Positions 16,452 to 24,625 of a stretch of DNA of 50,844 bases are shown one piece after another; the first letter of the stretch is position 1; each line of letters opens with the position of its first letter. The stretch is from contig NZ_JASZYF010000036.1 of the NCBI RefSeq assembly GCF_030317115.1, positions 1 to 50,844 of the forward strand. The letters run 5' to 3'. This stretch comes from Variovorax gracilis. GTDB taxonomy: Bacteria; Pseudomonadota; Gammaproteobacteria; Burkholderiales; Burkholderiaceae_C. A model generated the notes under the pieces. The model saw nothing but the letters and a program-made list of their open reading frames with translations. It ran no database searches and had not been told where the DNA came from. A program made the position numbers and the translations under genes.

Positions 16452-18083
16452 ATGACGACATTGAACAACCCCAGCCTCGCGGGGCCGACGCCTTTCCAGA
16501 CCCTGATCTATGCGTCTCCGGGCAGCAACTACGGCGGCGTGCCATCGCTTGTCCAATACACGATCTACGACACGCCCGATCCAGCCTGGCTCACGCAGCG
16601 CATCGACATTTCGCCGTTCGCCAGCCTCGGAGCGTCCGTGCCCTGGCCCTTTCCCAACACGAGCGTGCCGCTCAACGGTCACGTCTGCGTCCCACGTGGG
16701 CGTGGGCCGTTCCCGCTGGCCTTGTTCGCACACGGCAATCACAATCCGTTCGAGAACTCGACACCCGGCTATCTCTACCTGTGCGCGCTGCTCGCCTCGC
16801 ACGGCATCATCGCCGCGACGATCGATGCCAACTTCCTCAATGGATTCAACTTTGGTGAGAACGATGCCCGCGCGATCGTCCATCTTGAGCACGTCAAGCA
16901 GTTCCGCACTTGGAACGCAACCGCCACACATCCGCTGCACGGCAAGGTGGATCTGAACCGCATCATGTTGTGCGGCCACTCGCGCGGCGGCGAAGCCGTC
17001 GGCCATGCCTCGTTCTTCAATCGGCTTGCCTCCGTCAAGCCGGACCTCTTCACCCCTGTCGTTCCCCTCGACGGCTCGGGAGGCCTGGGCCCCTACCGCT
17101 TTGCACTCACCGTGGTGGCCGCCATTGCACCCACCGACCGGCAATACCAGCCAGTCAGCGGCCCCACCGTCGTACCGGACAACTACTTCCTGATCCACGG
17201 CAGCCGCGACGGCGACGTCTCCACCTTTGCGGGGTACAACACCTACAACCGGGCGCGCGCCGTCGATCAGCCCAATGCGACCGTATCAGGAGGCAAGCTG
17301 CAATGCCTGCTGTGGGTCTACGGTGCGAATCACAACCAGTTCAACTCGGCATGGGCGTCGGAGACGGCGCCGGCCACGACGATGTCGCGCGCCGATCAGG
17401 AGCAGGTGGCAGAAGTGCACCTTGGGGCGCTGGCGCAGGCGTTGCTGCTCGACCGGACGGAATACCGGGAGGTACTGCGCGACCACACGGTCGCGGAGAT
17501 GTGGGAGCCGGATGGCGTTCGCCTGGTGTCGCAATACCAGGACTCCGAGCGCATCTACTTGCAGCATCAGCAGGAAGGCTTGGCCGCGCCTCAGATCTCG
17601 CTGCCCGTGCAGGGCTCCGTGCAGACCGACGCCGTGCTTGCGACGCGGCAACTGACAGACCTCGTCAACGCGGGCGCCCCGCAAACCACGATCACCCTGC
17701 GGCTCGAATGGAGTGCCTTCGGGGCACACGTGCAATTGAATGTCGTGCCGGAAACCCTGCCTGCCGCGCGCTATGGCGTGCTGTCCTTGCGGGTCGGACA
17801 GTCCACCGAAGCGAAGAACGCCGCCGGTCGAGACCAGGACTTCACGATCGAGGTCACCAGCGGCTGCCGGACCGCAGCCATCGCTGCCAGCTCAGTCCAT
17901 CGCCTGCTTTATCCCGACGTGGTCTCCGGGGCCGGCAAGATCGTGATGCAGACCTTGCGAGTGCCGTTGGGAAGACTGCAAGAACTGGGCATCGAGCCCG
18001 GCGACATCCGCAGCGTCGCCCTGGTTTTTGACAAGCGCGCCTCGGGCACGCTGTACTTGGGCGACCTGCAGATCTCGAATTGA
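16452..18083 (+). CDS. Alpha/beta hydrolase with C-terminal beta domain
   Basis: I chose ATG 16452 because GGAGGA lies six bases before it; GTG 16422 and ATG 16425 are upstream in frame and overlap the previous stop. The 543-residue protein has the nucleophile elbow GHSRGG (Ser177), an oxyanion region LFAHGNHNPF (91-100) and a probable acid/histidine in HGSRDGDV and GANHNQF. This part recalls the chlorophyllase/PET-hydrolase-like alpha/beta hydrolases. From about 400 onward a beta-rich domain follows (ITLRLEWSAFGAHVQLNV ... SGTLYLGDLQIS) that may bind carbohydrate or another surface. It has no signal peptide, like its neighbours. An esterase or lipase activity is likely; the substrate is not inferable. 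Confidence 0.78.
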   Translation: MTTLNNPSLAGPTPFQTLIYASPGSNYGGVPSLVQYTIYDTPDPAWLTQRIDISPFASLGASVPWPFPNTSVPLNGHVCVPRGRGPFPLALFAHGNHNPFENSTPGYLYLCALLASHGIIAATIDANFLNGFNFGENDARAIVHLEHVKQFRTWNATATHPLHGKVDLNRIMLCGHSRGGEAVGHASFFNRLASVKPDLFTPVVPLDGSGGLGPYRFALTVVAAIAPTDRQYQPVSGPTVVPDNYFLIHGSRDGDVSTFAGYNTYNRARAVDQPNATVSGGKLQCLLWVYGANHNQFNSAWASETAPATTMSRADQEQVAEVHLGALAQALLLDRTEYREVLRDHTVAEMWEPDGVRLVSQYQDSERIYLQHQQEGLAAPQISLPVQGSVQTDAVLATRQLTDLVNAGAPQTTITLRLEWSAFGAHVQLNVVPETLPAARYGVLSLRVGQSTEAKNAAGRDQDFTIEVTSGCRTAAIAASSVHRLLYPDVVSGAGKIVMQTLRVPLGRLQELGIEPGDIRSVALVFDKRASGTLYLGDLQISN

Positions 18084-18114
18084 CACATGCTGACCACCCA
18101 GAGAGGATCGCCCC

Positions 18115-18534
18115 ATGGCAACGCTCATCCCACCCGAAGCCGTCGCCGTCGAAGTGGTTGCCACCCAGCCCACGGACGCCGACAACCGGTTCATCGCGCA
18201 ACTCGATCGCGAGGAAGGGTCATCCCGGCCGCCGGTGGCCTACATCGTCAAGGTGGCGCTGAAATCGGTACCTGAAGCCACCGCAGCGGGCTGGGCGCTG
18301 TACGTGGGCGATCTGCGGATACCGAAGTACTGGGCTTACGTCAAGGGAATCTACTTCAAGGTCTTCGATGCCGGCTTCTTCGCGCAGCACAACGGCGAAA
18401 AGCTGCGGTTTTCTGCCGACGGTACCGAGTTCCTCGATACCGGGCTGAAGCTCGTGGCGCCTCGCGGCAGTGCGCGACAGGACAGCTTGCACGACACGAC
18501 ATCCCTGCCGCGACAAAGCGAAGTGCTCAGGTAG
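18115..18534 (+). CDS. Small protein of unknown function in the hydrolase operon
   Basis: This 139-residue soluble protein has GAGAGG about eight bases before ATG 18115 and begins 31 bases after the hydrolase stop, so it belongs to the same operon. It has a beta-rich middle (PPVAYIVKVALKSVPEAT, GWALYVGDLRIPKYW, GIYFKVFDAGFFAQHNGEKLRFS) and a charged, probably disordered C-terminus. Its phrase LYVGDLRI echoes the LYLGDLQI at the end of the preceding hydrolase, which could be a shared beta element. I do not recognise the family. A binding or accessory role for the upstream enzymes is only a guess. Confidence 0.7.
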   Translation: MATLIPPEAVAVEVVATQPTDADNRFIAQLDREEGSSRPPVAYIVKVALKSVPEATAAGWALYVGDLRIPKYWAYVKGIYFKVFDAGFFAQHNGEKLRFSADGTEFLDTGLKLVAPRGSARQDSLHDTTSLPRQSEVLR

Positions 18535-18725
18535 GAAAGTCGCATCGGACTCCTCTCAATCCTTATCGACGGTCCGGGCGCAGAAACCTCGTGACGCCGA
18601 TCGCGCACCGAGCCTGTGACGCAGCGCTTTTCGCGGGCGCGCGGCCAGGGGCCGATCGCGGAGCGCACCGGCGAAGAATCTCGACGGTTCGGCTTTTGAA
18701 GCCGGAGGCGCAGTACCATGCCCAG

Positions 18726-18989
18726 ATGAGTGCAACCGAGACCATTCCCTTCGTCTACGCACCTGAGGATTTCGAAGTCAACGACGCGCGAATCCTACGT
18801 GCGGTGCGCACACCGGGCGTCGAGGGGACGGCGGTGTTCGGGCGGACGACCGACGGATGGACTCGGGTCGTGGTCACCATCTCCGGCGAACCTGAGCCGA
18901 TGCGCATCGCGCGCGCCGGCCTCCCGATGGAAGCCCAGGACACGGGCGGCGAACGCCCCCGGAAAATGGTGCCGCGTTCGAAGAAGTGA
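18726..18989 (+). CDS. Small hypothetical protein, 87 residues
   Basis: The open frame runs from 18591, but the protein-like part starts at ATG 18726 (MSATETIPFVYAPEDFEVNDARILRAVR). The middle has alternating beta character (GTAVFGRTTDGWTRVVVTISG) and the end is basic (RPRKMVPRSKK). No signal peptide or membrane segment is visible and no family is recognised. It ends 28 bases before the convergent stop of the M20 gene. Confidence 0.5.
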   Translation: MSATETIPFVYAPEDFEVNDARILRAVRTPGVEGTAVFGRTTDGWTRVVVTISGEPEPMRIARAGLPMEAQDTGGERPRKMVPRSKK

Positions 18990-19017
18990 CCTCCGCTTCG
19001 CCGAGCAGGCAAGCCCA

Positions 19018-20208
19018 CTAGGTGGCCAGATAGTGCGCCACCAGGCTGGCCCAGTACGCCGCGCCCACGGGCAGGAGCGTGTCGTTGAAGTCGTAGTGCG
19101 GGTTATGCACGCTGCAGCCCCCTTCCATGATGTGCGTGCCGTTGCCGATGAAGAGATAGCACCCCGGTACCTTCTCGAGCATGAAGGCGAAGTCTTCGCT
19201 CGCCATCACCGGCGGGCCCATCTCCACCATGCCTTGTGGCCCGACCACCGCGCGTGCCACCGAGCGCGCGAATGCCGTCTCCGCTGAGGTGTTGACCAGC
19301 ACGGGGTATCCGCGCCGATAGTCCACCTCGGCCGCGACGCCGAAGCTCTGCGCCTGGGCGTTTACGAGTTCGTGAATGCGGCGTTCGGCCAGCTCGCGCG
19401 CGCCGCGGTCGAGCGCGCGCACGGTGAGTTGCAGCTCGGCGCTGTCGGGAATCACATTGCTGGCCGTTCCGGCGTGGAGGACGCCGACCGTCACCACAAC
19501 CGAATGCAGCGGGTCGGTGTTGCGTGACACCACCGTCTGCAGGCCCAGAGCGATGCTGGCCGCCGCCATGACCGGATCGGTCGCGAGATGCGGCATGGCG
19601 CCGTGCCCGCCGCGTCCGGTGAGCTTGATGACGACCGTGTCGCCCGATGCCATCTGCGGCCCGTCGCGAAAGACGAACTGGCCCGCCGGAAGGCCAGGCA
19701 TGTTGTGCATGGCGAACACCGCATCGCACGGATAGCGATCGAACAGGCCCTCTTTCATCATCCGCGATGCGCCGTTGAGCCCTTCCTCGGCAGGCTGGAA
19801 GATCAGGTTCAGCGTGCCGTCGAAGCGGCAGTGCGACGCGATGTATTCGGCCGCGAACAGCAGCATGGTGGTGTGGCCGTCATGGCCGCAGGCATGCATC
19901 ACGCCGGGCCGTCGGCTCACGTGGGGGCGCTGCGCGAGTTCGGTGAGCGGCAGCGCATCCATCTCCGCGCGGATGCCGAGCCTGCGCGTTCCCGTGCCGC
20001 GCCGCAACTGGGCAACCAGCCCGGTGCCGCCGATGCCCCGTTCGACTTCGTAGCCCCAGGCCTGGAGGCGTTCGGCCACGAGGTCGCTCGTCTTGTATTC
20101 CTCGAAGCCGAGCTCCGGGTGGCTGTGGATCTCCCGACGGATCGCGGTGTAGTGGGCGGCTCGACCTTGCGCCCAGTCGAGCACCGGCAGCGTTGGGGTG
20201 GTGCTCAT
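19018..20208 (-). CDS. M20 family amidohydrolase (hippurate hydrolase-like)
   Basis: The 396-residue protein starts at ATG 20206-20208, whose first bases overlap the stop of the upstream Bug receptor (ATGA), so the two genes are translationally coupled. The M20D features are clear: HSHPELGFEE (28-37), RAEMDALPL, the metal-ligand cluster HACGHDGH (105-112), QPAEEGLNGA (138-147) with catalytic/ligand Glu pair, and the lid-domain GRGGHGAMPHLATDP. The family hydrolyses N-acyl or amide bonds of amino-acid conjugates using two divalent metals in the cytoplasm. Pairing with a tricarboxylate-type substrate receptor suggests uptake and cleavage of an acylated amino acid or similar conjugate; the actual substrate is unknown. 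The divergent AraC-type gene is the probable regulator. Confidence 0.9.
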   Translation of the reverse strand: MSTTPTLPVLDWAQGRAAHYTAIRREIHSHPELGFEEYKTSDLVAERLQAWGYEVERGIGGTGLVAQLRRGTGTRRLGIRAEMDALPLTELAQRPHVSRRPGVMHACGHDGHTTMLLFAAEYIASHCRFDGTLNLIFQPAEEGLNGASRMMKEGLFDRYPCDAVFAMHNMPGLPAGQFVFRDGPQMASGDTVVIKLTGRGGHGAMPHLATDPVMAAASIALGLQTVVSRNTDPLHSVVVTVGVLHAGTASNVIPDSAELQLTVRALDRGARELAERRIHELVNAQAQSFGVAAEVDYRRGYPVLVNTSAETAFARSVARAVVGPQGMVEMGPPVMASEDFAFMLEKVPGCYLFIGNGTHIMEGGCSVHNPHYDFNDTLLPVGAAYWASLVAHYLAT

Positions 20209-21188
20209 TGCGGTTGCAGGTGGATGGTCTTGGCCAATGCCTGGAAGCGCGCTGCCTCGGCGACGAGCCGTCGCGCCGATTCGTCCAGCGACTGCGGTGC
20301 AGCGGGGCGCGACCCGGTGTTGAGGATCGCCTGCTTGATCTCGGGTTGCGTCAGCACGTTCGACAGCGCCTGGTGAAGGCAGGCCAGCGTCGCGGGCGGC
20401 GTCTCCTTGCGGACCATCACGCCGGCCCAGGTCGAATACTCGAAGTCCTTCAACAGCGTGCCTTCGCCGAAGGCGGGCACGTCGGGCGCCAGCTCGTCGC
20501 GGCGGGGGCCGACCCACCCCGCGATGCGCAGCCGCCCATCCTGCGCCAGTCCACGGTACATGGTGGCCCAGGGCATCATCGTGAAATCCACTTGGCCGGA
20601 GCCCATGTCCTGCAGCAACGGCGCGCCGCCCTTGTAGGGCACATGCAGCATCTGCACGCCGACGCGGGCCGAGAGTTCCTCGCCCGCGAAGTGATAGAGC
20701 GAGCCATAGCCCACGCTGCCATAGCTCAACGGCTTGTTCGCGGGATTGCGCGCGTAGGTGACGAGTTCATCGACGGAACGCACCGGCAGGTCCTTGCGCA
20801 CCAACAGCACCAGCGGATTGACGGTGACTGGCCCGACGAGCGTGAACTGGTCATGGCGCAGCTTCACGGCTGCGTTCGCAAGCGGCGTCAGGATCACCTC
20901 GTTGGGCGAGCCCAGGAACAGCATGTGCCCGTCCGCCGGCGCCGACAGCGCTTTCTGCGCGGCAATCGAGCCACCCGCGCCGCCCAGGTTTTCGACCAGC
21001 ACCGGCTGGCCGAGCTGCTGCGACAGCGGGACATTCAGCGTGCGTGCGATCACGTCCGACAAGCCGCCGGCGGGATAGGGCACCAGCAGCGTCACCGGCC
21101 TATACACACAGGCGGCGGCCGCTGGGCCGACCAACGCCACGCCACAGCACAGCGCGACAAAGGACCTCTTGAGGCGGGACGGGATCAC
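20205..21188 (-). CDS. Bug/TctC family periplasmic substrate-binding protein
   Basis: I placed the start at the GTG ending at 21188: AAGGAG lies nine bases upstream, and it gives a 327-residue protein with a proper signal peptide (MIPSRLKRSFVALCCGVALVGPAAA) and the usual family length. Family landmarks follow: VTLLVPYPAGGLSDVIART, VLVENLGGAGGSIAAQK, ADGHMLFLGSP, LSYGSVGYGSLYHFAGE, VQMLHVPYKGGAPLLQDMGSGQVDF. These receptors bind small carboxylates in the periplasm. As usual for orphan Bug proteins in Burkholderiales, no TctA/TctB membrane subunits are nearby. It is first in an operon with the M20 hydrolase and divergent from the AraC gene. Confidence 0.9.
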   Translation of the reverse strand: MIPSRLKRSFVALCCGVALVGPAAAACVYRPVTLLVPYPAGGLSDVIARTLNVPLSQQLGQPVLVENLGGAGGSIAAQKALSAPADGHMLFLGSPNEVILTPLANAAVKLRHDQFTLVGPVTVNPLVLLVRKDLPVRSVDELVTYARNPANKPLSYGSVGYGSLYHFAGEELSARVGVQMLHVPYKGGAPLLQDMGSGQVDFTMMPWATMYRGLAQDGRLRIAGWVGPRRDELAPDVPAFGEGTLLKDFEYSTWAGVMVRKETPPATLACLHQALSNVLTQPEIKQAILNTGSRPAAPQSLDESARRLVAEAARFQALAKTIHLQPQ

Positions 21189-21297
21189 GGCGAAGCACTC
21201 CTTGGGCTTGAACAGTGCGGCGAATCGCAGGCGTGCGCCGTCGCTGCCACAATGTTCGAACCAGCCATTTTCTGTGCTGTTCCGGACAGGCATTTCC

Positions 21298-22380
21298 GTG
21301 ATCCATTTCGAGTTGATGCTTCCTGAAGGTGGTGCGCCGGGCGCACTGTGGTCGGCCGTCGACGTGCTGCGCGAGCTCAACGCGCTCGCCCGCACCCGCA
21401 ATCCCCGCATGGGCACGCCCGTGCTGGCATGGCGCCTCGTGGATGCGGATGGCCGCGCACACCGGTGGCATGCGCAGTCGTGCGTGAACGATGAAGAGCG
21501 TCTCCACGCGCGCAAGCCTTTGCCGGGGCCGCGGATCCTGCTTCTGCCGCCGCTCGAAATGCGCTCGATCCCCGCGCTGCGCCGCCTGGTGTCGCGCAAC
21601 GCGAAGGTGGTCGAGGCGATTCGCGAGCGATTCGATGCAGGCCATCTGATCGGCGCCTGCGGCACCAGCGTGTGGCTGCTCGCGCAGTCCGGACGGCTCG
21701 AACTCGCGCCGGTCCCGTGGCTCTATCAATCGGGTTTCGCGGACCAGTTTCCCGACGTCAGGATCGAGGCGCGCGAGCCGATCGTCGCCCAGCACGGCAG
21801 CGTCTGCGCGGCGGCGCCTCCCTTGCTGCAGGCATTGGTCCTGCATCTGGCTGCGTACGCTGGCCTGGCCGATCTCGCGCATGCGGGCGCGGAGAAACTG
21901 CTGCTCAATGCCGAGCGCCAGGCCTTGTCGGCCACCATGACGAGCAAGGAAGTCATGGGCCAGTCGCGCGACACCCCGCTCTATCGCGCGCAGGCCTGGA
22001 TTCAGGCGAACGCCGGCCGTCCGTTGAAGCTGGAACGCGCGGCGGCGGCCGCGTCGATCAGCGAGCGAACCCTGTCGCGGCTGTTCCGCCAGCACCTGAA
22101 CAAGACGCCGCTCGAATACCTTCAGGAGCTGCGCCTCCAGCGTGCGCAGATGTGGCTCGAAGGCACCTTTCGATCGGTCGAGGAGATCGCGCACGACTGC
22201 GGCTACACGGACACCAGCGCGTTCTGCCGCATGTTCGCGCGCGCGACCGGCACGAGCCCCCGCGGCCATCGCGAGCGCTACACCTTTCGCGGCCCCCGCG
22301 CGCACTGGAAGCTCGATGAAACGCGAGATTCCGAGAGCGAAGTCAGGGAAGCAGTTCGAAAGTTAACTCCGAAAGCGTGA
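21298..22380 (+). CDS. AraC/GlxA-type transcriptional regulator (DJ-1/PfpI plus HTH)
   Basis: The open frame extends to 21169 but would then overlap the divergent receptor gene, so I chose the GTG at 21298, giving 360 residues starting MIHFELMLPEGGAPGAL. The N-terminal two-thirds is a DJ-1/PfpI-like sensor domain with the nucleophile-elbow segment IGACGTSVWLLAQSGRL. The last 105 residues carry two helix-turn-helix motifs of the AraC type (LKLERAAAAASISERTLSRL and VEEIAHDCGYTDTSAFCRMF). GlxA-like regulators commonly control adjacent catabolic genes; here the divergent Bug receptor–M20 hydrolase operon is the obvious target, through the 109-base spacer. Confidence 0.87.
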   Translation: MIHFELMLPEGGAPGALWSAVDVLRELNALARTRNPRMGTPVLAWRLVDADGRAHRWHAQSCVNDEERLHARKPLPGPRILLLPPLEMRSIPALRRLVSRNAKVVEAIRERFDAGHLIGACGTSVWLLAQSGRLELAPVPWLYQSGFADQFPDVRIEAREPIVAQHGSVCAAAPPLLQALVLHLAAYAGLADLAHAGAEKLLLNAERQALSATMTSKEVMGQSRDTPLYRAQAWIQANAGRPLKLERAAAAASISERTLSRLFRQHLNKTPLEYLQELRLQRAQMWLEGTFRSVEEIAHDCGYTDTSAFCRMFARATGTSPRGHRERYTFRGPRAHWKLDETRDSESEVREAVRKLTPKA

Positions 22381-22500
22381 CCTTTTGTCGTCGGGATCGG
22401 TTTTGCGGAAAGCGCTGACCGCTCTCCTCGCGCGGCAGCTCTGGCGCACCCCCATGCGTTCCTCATGATTGTGAGCGTCAGCAAGTGGGCTGCTTGCGCT

Positions 22501-22698
22501 TTATCGACTCTCCTTTTTCGGACTGGTGGCAGTGGCGCCGCGCGCCAGCAGCCGCCCTCTTTTCTCAAGGCCCTCGCGCAGCATGAATTCGACCTGCGCG
22601 TTCGCGCTGCGAAGCTCCTGCGCAGCAAGTCGTTCGATCTCGGCCCACAGCACCGGATCGATGCGCAGCGGAAAGGATTTCTTGCCCGGGCTGGCCAT
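22501..22698 (-). CDS. Arc-like ribbon-helix-helix DNA-binding protein
   Basis: This 65-residue protein reads MASPGKKSFPLRIDPVLWAEI then ERLAAQELRSANAQVEFMLREGL, a classic MetJ/Arc ribbon-helix-helix: a short beta strand (KSFPLRI), helix A and helix B. The basic tail is short. It lies 25 bases downstream of the SPFH gene on the same strand with no strong ribosome site of its own. SPFH and Arc-like genes are a recurring pair in proteobacteria. A role as autoregulator of the pair is suggested by a perfect palindrome in the SPFH promoter (23645-23656). It is convergent with the AraC-type gene. Confidence 0.83.
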   Translation of the reverse strand: MASPGKKSFPLRIDPVLWAEIERLAAQELRSANAQVEFMLREGLEKRGRLLARGATATSPKKESR

Positions 22699-22723
22699 TG
22701 ACAGAACAGTGCGGGTTCGCGCC

Positions 22724-23626
22724 TCAGGTGTACAGAGTGCCGGTGTTGATGACGGGCTGGGCGTCGTTGTCGGAGCACAGCACGACCAGAAGGTTCGACA
22801 CCATCGCGGCCTTGCGCTCGTCGTCGAGCGTGACCAGGTTGCGGTCGGACAGGCCCTTGAGCGCAGCCTCGACCATGCCCACCGCGCCGGCCACGATCTG
22901 GTGCCGGGCGCTGACGATCGCCGTGGCCTGCTGGCGGCGCAGCATCACCTGCGCGATCTCGGCCGCATAGGCCAGGTGGGTCAGCTTGGCGTCGAGCACC
23001 TCGACACCCGCGCTCGCGAAGCGCTGGTTGAGCTCCGCCTTGAGCGCATCGGCGACGGTGTCCAGGCCGGCGCGCAGCGTGGTCTCGTCCTTGTCCAGGT
23101 CTTCGCCGCTGTCGTACGCATAGAGCGTGGCCAGATGGCGGATGGCGGCCTCGGCCTGGATGCTGACGAAACGGGTGTAGTCGTCGATCTCGAACACCGC
23201 CTGCGCGGTGTCGTGCACGCGCCAGACGACCGCGGCGCCGATCTCGACCGGGTTGCCGCGCTTGTCGTTGACCTTGAGCGGCGGAGTATTGAGGTTGCGC
23301 GCGCGCAGCGAGATCTTCTGGCCGCTCAGCAAGGGATTGGTCCAACGCAGGCCCTCGGCGCGGTCGGTACCTCTGTACTCGCCAAAGAGCGTGAAGATAT
23401 TGCCTTCGTTCGGCTTGAGCATGTAGAAGCCCGGCACCAGCACGCCACTGGCGATCACCAGGGCGACGCCAACCACCGGGTGCGTCAAGTGGCGAGCGAA
23501 CACCAGCGCGCCGAAAACGAGGAGCAGCAGCGCAACCAGCACCATGGGATAACCGCTGATCGACCGATAAGAGCGCTCGGTGCGCACGAGGCGAGCCGGC
23601 GTCGCGGGGAAAGCAGCTTGGGTCAT
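22724..23626 (-). CDS. SPFH/band-7 domain membrane protein
   Basis: This 300-residue protein starts at ATG 23624-23626 with AGGAGGAG seven bases before it. The N-terminus has two hydrophobic segments (about 27-45 and 50-68), then the SPFH domain: FTLFGEYRGTDRAEGLRWTNP, KISLRARNLNTPPLKVNDKRGNPVEIGA, VVWRVHDTAQAVFEIDDY, and the long amphipathic helix ending (VEVLDAKLTHLAYAAEIAQVMLRRQQA). SPFH proteins form oligomeric assemblies in membrane microdomains and often tune proteases or membrane fluidity. It is the first gene of an operon with the Arc-like protein and has its own promoter-like region. Confidence 0.9.
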   Translation of the reverse strand: MTQAAFPATPARLVRTERSYRSISGYPMVLVALLLLVFGALVFARHLTHPVVGVALVIASGVLVPGFYMLKPNEGNIFTLFGEYRGTDRAEGLRWTNPLLSGQKISLRARNLNTPPLKVNDKRGNPVEIGAAVVWRVHDTAQAVFEIDDYTRFVSIQAEAAIRHLATLYAYDSGEDLDKDETTLRAGLDTVADALKAELNQRFASAGVEVLDAKLTHLAYAAEIAQVMLRRQQATAIVSARHQIVAGAVGMVEAALKGLSDRNLVTLDDERKAAMVSNLLVVLCSDNDAQPVINTGTLYT

Positions 23627-23644
23627 TCGATCTCCTCCTGTAAG

Positions 23645-23656
23645 AGTGATATCACT
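23645..23656. promoter_or_regulatory. Perfect 12-bp palindrome overlapping the SPFH -10 element (possible operator)
   Basis: AGTGATATCACT is a perfect palindrome that overlaps the predicted -10 by three bases and lies 19 bases upstream of the SPFH start. A partial second half (ATGATATTA on the minus strand) adjoins it, giving two TGATAT boxes. Ribbon-helix-helix proteins bind such repeated short palindromes, and one is encoded in this operon. Confidence 0.5.
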
Positions 23657-23682
23657 TTAATATCATACGAAACCCAAGTCAA
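23654..23682 (-). promoter_or_regulatory. Predicted promoter of the SPFH–Arc operon
   Basis: TTGACT (complement of 23677-23682) and TAAAGT (complement of 23654-23659) are 17 bases apart on the minus strand, just upstream of the SPFH ribosome site. The -35 box overlaps the end of an IS110 transposase remnant. Confidence 0.5.
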
Positions 23683-23905
23683 TGTCTTGCCCCCATGCAG
23701 GTCACCTCGATGCCGGCGGCCTGCAAGCCATAGGTGAGGTACTGGGTCGGCGTCGGTGCAGTCGCGTCGCTCCTTCGAAGGCGTGCGATGGGCCTAATGC
23801 CGGCCATCAGGATGTCGAAGGGGGTGGCTGCAAGACCAACCAAAGCGGCCTCTGACTTTGCCGGCACGACGACGCTGGACCAGGAATTCCCATGAGGGAC
23901 GGCCG
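23679..23905 (-). pseudogene. IS110-family transposase remnant (N-terminal fragment)
   Basis: Reading the minus strand from about 23905, the frame contains VPAKSEAALVGLAATPFD and ends QYLTYGLQAAGIEVTCMGARH followed by a stop. The latter phrase closely follows the IS110 transposase segment where a short 'LxxGLQAAGxEVxCxxARH' precedes the DEDD-domain helix. The rest of the transposase is missing on both sides, so this is a decayed fragment. No insertion-sequence ends were recognised. Confidence 0.55.
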
Positions 23906-24340
23906 AGGCCTTGGCGCGGCGCGGGGCTCCCTGGTCGGCACGAATCCTCAAGGGCACAGTGCCAGGCGAATTACCGATCGAGCGCCGGAAGGATCCTCCC
24001 GCCACCGTTTCAAACCTGCGCGCCTGCCCTGCAGGGCGATCTTCTCGAGCGCGCCAAGCTCACGCCGCGGAGCCGACACCGGCACTGACGAAGCCATCGG
24101 CTGCGTGGCAGACCTCGCGCTCGCGCGCCTCTTGCCGCTCACGCGATGTACGTCGACAGCGACAGGGCGCGCCGCGCGTACTGCGGCACGCTCATGCCCT
24201 GTTCCAGTCGACGCGGTTCATGGTCGCGCCAGAAGGCATCGTCTTGCTCCACACCATCGCCTGGCCGGTTCGCCCGGACACGCACGTTGCCTTGATCCTT
24301 CCATCAGCGCGACGCAGGTTCTCCGGTCCGACAGCCCGCA
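23906..24340. other. Gene-poor stretch between the IS110 remnant and the toxin-like operon
   Basis: No supported gene. Overlapping open frames on both strands have atypical composition and no family features. It separates the SPFH promoter from the end of the 24.3-32 kb operon, and may hold that operon's terminator, although no hairpin with a T-run was seen. Confidence 0.4.
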
Positions 24341-24565
24341 TCAGGGCCAGACCGCGTCGGTGGCGACGTCGATGTCCTGGTCGTACCTGATTTCCTTGGG
24401 CGTGACTTCTCGTGTCGAGAAAGGCGCGGACGCCGGGTAGGTGGCGTTGAGATGAATGACCAAGGCGGAAGCGAGCGCATTGCCCTGCACGTGTTTGGGT
24501 GCGTTGTCGCTGTGGAAGGTCTTGTAGTTCCCGGCGTTGTCTTGCATCTTGACTCTGTAGCCCAT
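24341..24565 (-). CDS. 74-residue protein at the end of the toxin-like operon
   Basis: GAGGAG lies six bases before ATG 24563-24565. The product (MGYRVKMQDNAGNYKTFHSD ... DIDVATDAVWP) is hydrophilic with no signal peptide; a beta-hairpin start and one amphipathic helix (NALASALVIHLNATYP) can be seen. I do not recognise the family. It starts 60 bases after the stop of the 1572-residue gene on the same strand and is probably co-transcribed. A small immunity, chaperone or modulator protein would fit such a position, but nothing in the sequence proves it. Confidence 0.65.
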   Translation of the reverse strand: MGYRVKMQDNAGNYKTFHSDNAPKHVQGNALASALVIHLNATYPASAPFSTREVTPKEIRYDQDIDVATDAVWP

Positions 24566-24625
24566 GGTAGCTCCTCGTTGATGTATGCACCTGTATCGAA
24601 GTGCGGATGAATCTCCTGGGAAGTG

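Noticed and set aside
20193..21326. 377-residue plus-strand open frame
   Set aside because: It is antisense to the Bug receptor, which has a signal peptide and family motifs.
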